Below, in pieces: positions 56,414-64,000 of a stretch of DNA of 64,000 bases. This DNA is from Protea cynaroides (lineage: Eukaryota; Streptophyta; Magnoliopsida; Proteales; Proteaceae). Each line of letters opens with the position of its first letter. Position 1 is the stretch's first letter. The DNA is taken from positions 29,150,653 to 29,214,652 of the forward strand of contig CM053265.1 of the NCBI GenBank assembly GCA_028583415.1, given 5' to 3'. The position numbers were made by a program, and so were the translations under genes. Below the pieces are notes generated by a model. It saw only the letters and a list, made by a program, of their open reading frames with translations. It was not told the origin of the DNA and did no database searches.

Positions 56414-59275
56414 TGTCACACCCCACTCCCGGTGTATTGGTACTATGGAATGGACGAGATCTCCACCTCTTAATTTAAGGCATTGGAAAATCTTCTTCCA
56501 AAATCACGTCAACATGAAACATTCACCACTAAAAATAATATCACATAAGAACTAAAAAATAAAAGTACACCATCATATTTTAAAAAGTCTCCATAGAGAT
56601 TATAGTGGAAGTTTTACAATACTTAACGTTCATTTACTAAAATATTCAAATGATAATAATAATAATAATATCCACCAAACCACTATACGCATAAGTAAAT
56701 AAATAAATAAATCCTTCAAATGTAACTTATTCAAATGGGCAACACTCCCTCAAACTTTAATCAAAATAACTGAATTTATATTTTTTAACAATTGTTCATA
56801 TGTCTATCCATAAACACAGTCGTCACACTCGCACATCTTGTCATGAACGTCATTGTCACTAACATCCATAGCGTTATTTTCCATCATATCTACATCTAAA
56901 AGAATTTGTGTACATAAGGATAAGCTCAACCATCGAGCTTAGCAAGGAAATTAAACGTACACATATAAAAGGCATGAATTAATATCTACGGTCTGGTATA
57001 TAACTATAAGCATCAGCTCAAGACAACCCACATCCACATATAAAATAGGCCCGATAAGCTTGATAAGCCCGTCACCAAACCCATCCCATAATCCGTCCGG
57101 CCAGCCCGATTGTCCCAGCCCAACCCGCCTCTTAATGGACATGTTTTGGTTGGGCTTATCGCCCCCCCCCCCCGCCCCAACCCCCCCCCCCCCCCCCCGT
57201 TGACACCCTTAGCCATGGGGAGCATAGTAGCTATGTTCATACCACCTTTTTATTGAATCCATGCCACTACTTAACCCCCTAATGGCCAAAGGTACAGTTA
57301 TTAGGGTAATTCCAATTCAACTAACCAAGTTCCCCTATTAATCAAAATTACTAGACCGTAACATCGCCAAGCTTTCAACCCCGTCTGGTCCCCACTTAGG
57401 ACATCGTGACTTGGCCAAGTTACATATGGTCAAATGCAAAGCATCGCCAGTAAGTAGTGGTGCAAGCTTTCCATTCTACCCACCTTCCTCCTTACTACCT
57501 TAACCAAACATCATGAAACAACAAGAGTAGCTCTACCTTTCATGGAGAGGTCACGAGACATCCCATTCCACCCCGCTTCCAACTCACTACGGGTTTAACT
57601 GATAACATACAAAGAATGCATATGCATGAACACACCGGACAGTTTATTGGATGACATGTAATCTATCACAAAGCATGTTAGCACTCACATTACATCATCC
57701 AACAAATAAATATAACTAAGTTACCAAACAGAGGTTCAATTCCCTTACTAGATGTGGCAGTAGCAATAGGTAATTTAGAGTATAACCTTGAACAGCTTTT
57801 ACGATGCTCTTCTCGTACCTTAGTTGCCTTAACAATAATAGTATTTAGATTTATTAGTCGAGTAACTATCTCTATTGTCTATTCAAGCATAGCGTAATAG
57901 TCTATTCATGTTTCCAGAGGTTTTGTTCATCATTAAGAAACACTTTACACTTGCTGCCTAGAGTTTCAATACATGTAATTCCTATATAGCAAGCATACAA
58001 AATATAAACATCAGTTTTAAATCGAAACTAAGGAGCATACCTCTATAGACATATGATTCTAGGTATCTGAACACATACACAGGATCCTAAAATTCTCAAG
58101 AAGATGCTCTTAGAGAAAGACCTTCATCTGGGGTCGAGTTGCCATGCAGTACGTGACCGATCGCATGGTCACTAGGAAATAGATGTGCGGCACGTAGTCG
58201 ACTGTACGTTGAAACATTGCCAAGACTCATCGGTTTTCCTCCAGTGGTTTTCAAAAGTTATTTTAGGCTCAGGCAGTGAGTTTGGGCTTGAAATTCTCAT
58301 TCAAACTCATACCCATGATACTGAATTTATTTCCCTGTAAACCGATATTGCTAGATCTGAGTTTGTATTTCTCAAGTTCACTTCTGGCAATGTCAGGGCA
58401 GTTTTCCTTGGGTTTGGATTTGTAATAAACCCTGTAGATTTATCCTTTGGGTTCGGAGGTTTTAAATTCTTTCAATAACCCAATAGAATACCTTCTTTCA
58501 ATATTTTGGGGATCCCAATTCATCTCTAATTCGGATCCATATTTTGGTTGGATCTCTTAAATGGGTTTTAATACTTATTGCAGTAACTAATGATTTGAGA
58601 ACTACGTTTAGAAATACCTTGGGTTCCTATAGATTTAGTTTAACTCAATTAGAAACAAGGAGATGAAAATAATCGATACCAGTTATTGATCTCTGGTGTC
58701 AGTGTTCCCCAATGGTGGTTCCCTTTGGTTGCAGGGATTTCTTTCTCCTTGTCCTTTCTTCCTTCTTCTTCTCCAGACGTGGTAGAGCTTCTCTATTTTT
58801 CTTCTCTTTTGGTTTGCAGAGAAAGAAGTGAGAATGCAGGGAATGGGATGGACTATGGCCAGAATCTCTTGCTCCATTTACGTTAGAGTGAATTTGGGGC
58901 TCTAATCAAGGTGGATTGGAGGATTCTCCCCCCTACCTATTTCAAATCTGAGAATGTACTTGGACATCTCCTCTAAAAGTCTAATCCAAAACCAGGTCTG
59001 ACCCTGGGTCTAAACAAGTTGATTTTCTAAACCAATTTCGAAATAAGAGGTGCAGTACTAGGGTACAGCATGTGATAGACCGCACCTAGGTGCGACATGC
59101 TAGACCCCTAGTTTAAGTCCTGCATTTATAGTTTTGAGTGCCAGATTTAAACTAGATTAACTTTGTTGGTTTTCATAGGTCCGGTCCACCTTGGTTTGAG
59201 TCGTTTACTGTGGTAAGACCTGTTACAAAGTCAAAATTTCAAATTATGACCAAAATTTTGGGTGCAGGTCTTACA
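56414..59275 (-). mobile_element. solo LTR s5, in the aORF of Z
   Basis: 2,862 bp, TGTCACACCCCACTCC…GGTGCAGGTCTTACA. It is a Z-type LTR and gives the full length of that family. The flanking 5-mers GTTTA and ATTAA are imperfect copies, but taking out the LTR plus one copy restores the aORF frame, which confirms the limits. Family words: 59048-59102 (GTGCAGTAC, ACAGCATGTG, GACCGCACC, GGTGCGACATGC) and 58145-58207 (TGCAGTACGTGACCGATCGC, GATGTGCGGCACGTAGTCGA). A fragment of a different element replaces part of it at about 57040-57212. Confidence 0.88.
57040..57212 (-). mobile_element. fragment of a hAT-like element with poly(C) runs, inside s5
   Basis: Absent from the corresponding place in the other Z-type LTRs (compare 61345-61570). 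On the minus strand it starts TAAGGGTGTCAACGGG, a common hAT-type end, followed by long G runs (C runs at 57163-57174 and 57182-57198 on the plus strand) and GGGCTTATCGGGC-type words. The other end is missing. Confidence 0.5.
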
Positions 59276-59280
59276 ATTAA

Positions 59281-60380
59281 TGTAGAGCCAAAATTTCCCA
59301 TGGTTGGTGAGTGGGAACTTGCAGAGATACGCGAACAAGTGATGTTGGGTCCAGAGTTGCACAAGAGCAACTGTCGTCAAGTTCTTAGGGTGTATAGTTG
59401 CATTACGCAGCATAACTTAGTCCCCAGGGTGGACACAGGGATGCGATCATGCACTTCGATGAGTTTGTGGCTTACTGCATCACCGTTTACCATCAGATCT
59501 GTCTTCCCTATTTGATTATGAAGACCATGATCCATTTTGCTTTGTATTCATGGACAGGTAGTCTTCCCTATGGTCGGTTGCTCACCCTGTTGTTCTTTAA
59601 CATGGGGTTCAACCTTACTTTAGAGCTTGATGAGGAGACTAGTGTGCATACATACTTCAGTTGGGATACATTACACAAACTCCAGCTGCAGGATGTAGTG
59701 CTTAGCGATGAGGAGTGAGAGCAGTGTCTACCACCTTGTCCTATTCGTAGACGTCAGCCAACCAGGAGAGTTCAACGTAGGGTGGCCATATCCTCATCAT
59801 CTTCTTCTGAGAGTAAGCCTGCAGTTCCCAATGGTAGTAGGGAGTCATCTCCTATGCATGTGGATTCTAGTGAGGAGGCTCCATTTGTGCCAACTGCCGA
59901 GGATGCGATCGATTCTGCTGATGAGCGAGAGAGTTCATCACATGCTGTAGGTGGTGATGAGGTACCAGCCACGTAGCTCCTTAGACTGTGGTTATCGATA
60001 TAGCAGAGCTGCGAGAGTTGTTGGAAGATGTTCACTCCTTGGCAACTGCCTTAGATGATCAACGATGACCACATCAGAATAGTTTAGCTGCTCACAAGAG
60101 ACGTATGCTTTAGAAACTCACTAGTATGGAGCAGCGAGTGTCTGGGCTTTAGCGAGGTTGCATCCAGTTCCAAGATACGCTGGATGCTATTAGGCAGGAG
60201 GTCACTTCCACGCTAACTGCGCTTGTTACCGTGGGTATTATTGCTCCTATTCTTGACGAGGTGGTGACTATGACAGCAGCCAAACATGAGTGCACTTCTC
60301 AGCAATGGCTTCAGTTAGTGGCGAGGGTTCGGGCCACCTATTCTGTAGATAGTCCTAATCACCAGGACGATTATAGTTCT
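59281..60380 (+). pseudogene. aORF of element Z, last part
   Basis: Resumes in frame after s5 (VEPKFPMVGEWELAEI). After a frameshift near 59450 it shows the shared block CLPYLIMKTM … LPYGRLLTLLF (59495-59595) and WDTLHKLQLQDVVLSDEE, then a stop at 59716. Beyond it, in shifting frames, come a run SSSSSSESKP, an acidic Ser-rich stretch, and from about 60000 to 60380 a likely coiled-coil region (IAELRELLEDVHSLATALDD; QFQDTLDAIRQEVTSTL). These match in order the open acidic and coiled end of the E1 aORF. Confidence 0.7.
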
Positions 60381-60740
60381 CAGCATGTGGATTTATAGAC
60401 CAGTTCATAGATTAGGAGCTTGCATGCTTATTTCATTTATAGCTCTGTTGTGGCTCACCGGATATATTTATACATCTTGTTTGATATTGATGGGTGAGGA
60501 TCCAGATTGTGGATATCGACCCATCATTAGTACATTATTCTGTCAGTTAGTACACTGGATGAGTTACTTTTCAGATTTTGTGTATGGATACATTATGCTT
60601 TTACTTGTTATTATATTTCTTGTAGTTTATTTATGGTTCTTACCCCCCATATAGTATATGGCTTATGCTTCCTATTTCAGCTTATTACATTTGTGGTGTA
60701 TATGTATGTTATGATTTAGTAATCGACGTAGCACATTCGT
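60381..60740. other. 3' flank of the Z aORF up to the PBS
   Basis: T-rich, with a hydrophobic frame (60385-60654) that has no counterpart in the other aORFs. Most likely untranslated. Confidence 0.45.
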
Positions 60741-60752
60741 GCTCTGATACCA
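60741..60752 (-). other. primer-binding site of element Z
   Basis: GCTCTGATACCA, the exact complement of TGGTATCAGAGC, five bases inside the LTR terminus at 60758. Confidence 0.95.
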
Positions 60753-60757
60753 ACTTC

Positions 60758-63472
60758 TGTCACACCCCGTTCCTGACGTATCGGTGCTATGGAATGGATG
60801 AGATCTTCACATCCTATTACTGGGATCATGAAATGTAGTACGCCAACTAATAAACCTTAACATTACAAGAAATAATAATAAATTGACACTACCAGATTAA
60901 GGAGATTTTAAATCAAGAGTCTAGCAAAAGTTTTAAATAATTAAACTACAGCTGCTAAAATAATAAAATGATAATTATAATAAATCCCCAAACCATTGTA
61001 ATAAATAAAATAAGTCATAAATCCTTAAATCAAATATTCTCCAAGGCAACACACCCCTTAATTCAAATAAAATAATCCAAATTCAAATGAAGTTATAAAT
61101 AGTTTACTGTGTCTATCCATAGACAAAATCATCACACTCGCACGATTTGTCATGGACGTCTTCATCACTAGCATCCATGACGTCGAGTTCCATTTCCATC
61201 AAACCTGCATCTAAAAGAGTTTGTGTACACAAGGGTAAGTTCAACCATCGAGCATAGCAAGGAAATCAAAAGTGCACAAACAATATGCATGAATTAATAA
61301 CTATGGTCTGGTATATAACTGTAAGTGTCTGCTCAAGACAACTTACACATGGAGTCTCCGGCTATACGAGTCTTCTACCATCAGAATGAATACCACCTCA
61401 CTCGGCATATAGTAATATCCCCCATATATGGGTCTGTTGTTATGGAACAAGCCCATATTACGCTAGCCACTTACCCACAACTCATCCCAAAGCCTGTATT
61501 ACACCAGCTACTTGAGGAGGTTATAATCCCACTAGTCGACTCGCCCATCCATCCACACTACATCGAGTATGGGTAGCATCATAGCTAAGTTCATACCACC
61601 ATTTATTAAACCCAAGTAACTACCTAATCCCCTAATGGCTAAGGATACAGTTATAGGGTGATTAATATACAACTAACCAAGTTCTCCTATTTAACCAAAT
61701 TATGGACCGTAACATCGCCAAGCTTCCAACCCCATTTGAGCCCCCACATAGGACATCGTGATTTGGCTAGGTCACATGTGGTCAATGCAAAGCTGCATTA
61801 GTAAGAAGTGGTGCAAGTGTCCCATTCCACCCACCTTCCTCCTTACTAACCTAACCAGACATCACGAATCAAAACATGGATCAGTTATTTTTATGGAAAG
61901 GTAGCGAGTGTCCCATTCCACTTGCCCTCCAAGCCTTACCAGCACTACTGACCCCAAGCTCAAGGATGCATATGTATGAGCAAACAAATAGTTTATTAGA
62001 TGACATGTTATCACACAAAGCATGTTATCAATCGCATAGCATCACACAGCATAATCACATATATCTAATTCTACCAAACATGGCCTAATTCCCTTCCCTA
62101 AGATGGTAAGCAACAAACTACAGAGTACGGTCTCGAGTAATTTCTTATAAAGTTCTCTAGTACCTTGAATAGCAATAAAAGTAATATATTAAATTCATAT
62201 GTTCATTGTTTGTCTTTATTGTTTGCTCAAACACATCCTAATGATTTATTTACATTTTCAGGGGTCTGATTATTATTAATAAACATCCCACACTTGCTGC
62301 CCAGAGGTTCCAAATACATGTAACCATAAACAGCAAGCATCGAAAATAAGTAGCATAGGTTATAAATAAATCGATGGGGAATACATATGTAAACATATGA
62401 TTCTAGGGATATAAACATATGAACAAGTTTATAAAAATCCAAGGGACCTCCTGACCAAATATGGTCAGCATCTGAGGTCATTTCATCGTGATGTATATGG
62501 CATCGGTCACATGGTCTTGACCACAAGCTTGCGGCACGTGCCATTGGTCGTAGGTCGAAACGTGGCCAAAATTGGTTGATTTTGACATAGTGCTCTACTT
62601 GGATTTTATGAAGCCTAAATAAGGAGTTTGGGTTCAAAAATCCCATTTTACCTTAGGTTATTAGCATTGATTCCATTTCCTAGTTTACTAATATTGCTAG
62701 ATCTGGTTTTAATATCTTGGATCCGATTCCAGCAATACCAAGAAGGGATTCCTTTGGGTTCCTGTCCATAATAAATCATTTAGATCTGCCATTAAGGTTT
62801 GGACCCTTGGATCCAACCATTAGTCTATTTACATCCATTTTCCATCTTCCTTATGATCTCAATTCTACACTGATTTCAATCCAACTTCCAGTTTGGTCTA
62901 AAAGTTTGGTAATTAAATGAATTTACCAAGATTAATCTTATAGAGGGAATATTCAAATCATTCATTCATCATTTCTCATCCATCCTTCATCATTATCCAG
63001 GTCTTGGTTCTTTACAAATCTGATTTTCACACTATAGGTATTTAGGTGTGTATTAGAGATGGAGAAAGGAGATAATGGCCCGGGATCCTTGATTGATGAT
63101 CCCTTCATGGCTCATCAGATTGATTTGATTCAAAAGGAAATTAAGAGAGTAAGGGATTGACACCAATATTGATTTTTTTGTCGATGAAGGTATTAACCTT
63201 TTCCCAATAGTGGCAGAGTTCCCTTCTTCCTTCTTCCTTTTCTCTTTCTCTTGCTTCCTTTCTCTTTTAGAACCGACGGAGCTTCCTTTTCTATCTCTCT
63301 CTCTCTCACGTTTTTTTCTAATGATAGTGAAAATGAGAGAGTGAATTGAGTGGTCATTTGGGGTTGGTTCTAAACATGGAAAGGGGAGGATTCCCTCCTT
63401 CCTACCAATTTCAAAAGGATAATGAACTTGGACATAATCTCAAATGTCTGCAGAGACAGTCCAGATCACAGA
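60758..63472 (-). repeat. 5' LTR of element Z, interrupted at the right
   Basis: TGTCACACCCCGTTCC start; homologous to 42574-43757 and 45867-47470. Second word cluster, decayed, at about 62480-62560 (ATCGGTCACATGG, CTTGCGGCACGTGCCATTGGTCG). A new LTR begins at 63473, inside the sequence CAGATCACAGA|CCAAATAAACC that is whole in the 3' LTR near 47462. The outer 250 or so bases lie beyond the window. Confidence 0.88.
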
Positions 63473-64000
63473 TGTCACACCCCAATTCTGCACCAACTAG
63501 AATGGTGTGATGAACCGTCAATAAACCAATAGTTCAACCAGGATCTCGTATAGGCTATTCCCACTTTGTTAAATCAAAACACATTCCACATTAATCAGAG
63601 GTAATAAACTAAATAGCAGAAGTCTTACAGATAATGAATTGGTCTAGTCATGATAAATAATTAATACATTTATCTCCAAGTAACCAAAACATAATTTAAT
63701 ACATATTACAATATCCAAATATGAAAATTAAACACTAAGCGTATCCATAGTTGAAACGCTAGCTTGACGAATCATCATAGTCGCCACCTGTTTATATGTT
63801 AGCGTATTGACAAAATCTTCAACCATATTACCTGCAACATCAGAAACTAAAAAGAATTTTGTGCACGAGGGTCAGATCTCCAACTTGAGCTCAGTGAGTA
63901 AACAAAATAATGCAACAAAACATATGCATGCATTCAATTCATATCTTTGGTCTGGTTCATAAGTTTGCAAAGTGCTATAGAAAGGTTCGGTGGCCGCCTC
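63473..64000 (-). mobile_element. LTR inserted in the 5' LTR of Z, runs off the window
   Basis: TGTCACACCCCAATTCTGCACC; the following blocks (ATCCATAGTTGAAACGCT, TGAGCTCAGTGAGTAAAC, GCTATAGAAAGGTTCGG) match the inner end of s2, so it is an s2-type LTR in the opposite orientation. Whether it is solo or part of a full element cannot be seen. Confidence 0.8.

Larger units (their letters stand above)
42574..64000 (-). mobile_element. element Z, Ty3/gypsy with antisense ORF, carrying nested insertions
   Basis: Minus-strand element: 3' LTR (42574-about 47560), pol (47561-51434), gag (53799-55026), aORF on the plus strand (55981-60380), PBS (60741-60752) and 5' LTR (60758-63472, continuing past the window). 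Inside it are solo LTRs s3 (43758-45861), s4 (51440-53793) and s5 (56414-59275), and the beginning of another LTR at 63473. Without these insertions the part in view would be about 13.6 kb, comparable to E1. All genes are broken, and more insertions have accumulated than in E1, so Z is older. Confidence 0.88.

Noticed and set aside
56951..57240. Gly-rich frames on the minus strand
   Set aside because: Produced by the poly(C) runs of the inserted hAT-like fragment.
60385..60654. Hydrophobic 89-codon frame after the Z aORF
   Set aside because: Starts after the aORF end, T-rich, with no shared sequence with the frame after C; likely untranslated.

Overview
This is nuclear DNA of a flowering plant, built almost entirely of nested transposable elements. 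I see no ordinary host gene. Signs of plant origin are long LTRs (2.1-2.9 kb) running TG...CA with 5-bp target duplications, initiator-Met tRNA primer-binding sites (TGGTATCAGAGC), chromodomain-type Ty3/gypsy polyproteins, plant L1-type LINEs with a C-terminal RNase H, and hAT-like elements. All open reading frames belonging to elements are broken by stops and frameshifts, so this looks like old heterochromatin. The one younger insertion is E1.

Layout, left to right. (1) 1-1904: end of a plus-strand LTR cut by the window edge. (2) Element B, minus strand: gag remnant (2363-3388), a gene on the opposite strand (aORF, 5760-9340) interrupted by solo LTR s1 (6708-9027), PBS (9754-9765) and 5' LTR (9770-9815 plus 21364-23683). 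(3) Element E1, plus strand, 9816-21358, sits inside B's LTR. It has perfect AATTG duplications, two near-identical LTRs, PBS, aORF on the antisense strand, gag, protease, damaged reverse transcriptase, RNase H, integrase with chromodomain-like tail, and PPT. (4) Element C, minus strand, 23684-28470: gag start, aORF, PBS and 5' LTR; B is inserted in its gag. (5) 28471-36218: unassigned and organelle-like DNA, a LINE remnant, a hAT-like element with 8-bp duplications (32661-34106) and a LINE with poly(A) tail. (6) 36219-42573: LTR fragments and a Tat-like element T (gag, PBS, LTR with tandem repeats) carrying solo LTR s2 (39872-42081). (7) Element Z, minus strand, 42574 to past the window edge: 3' LTR, pol, gag, aORF, PBS and 5' LTR, with solo LTRs s3 (43758-45861), s4 (51440-53793) and s5 (56414-59275) inside it and another LTR starting at 63473.

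The most interesting system is shared by B, E1, C and Z. Each carries, between the 5' LTR and gag and on the opposite strand, a second protein gene (aORF) with its own promoter region and a 5' leader intron. The LTRs are built from conserved blocks, but at two fixed places (about 120-280 and 690-950 bases from the LTR start; the second is near 1,000-1,130 in the longer LTRs) each holds a cluster of a short, often palindromic word that differs from family to family: GAGGGTCG in E1, TGTCCGG/GTCTGG in C, GTGCGGCACGT in Z, CGTATGGTCGA in s1, ACCGGT in s2, ACCGGTATGT in s3, GTGTGGTCG in s4. Where the element interior is present, the same family word recurs in the region between the aORF and gag. 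I infer a self-recognition system: an element-encoded factor, the aORF protein being the best candidate, acting on its own family's LTR and its own promoter, with protein and sites changing together. That function is not shown by the sequence alone.
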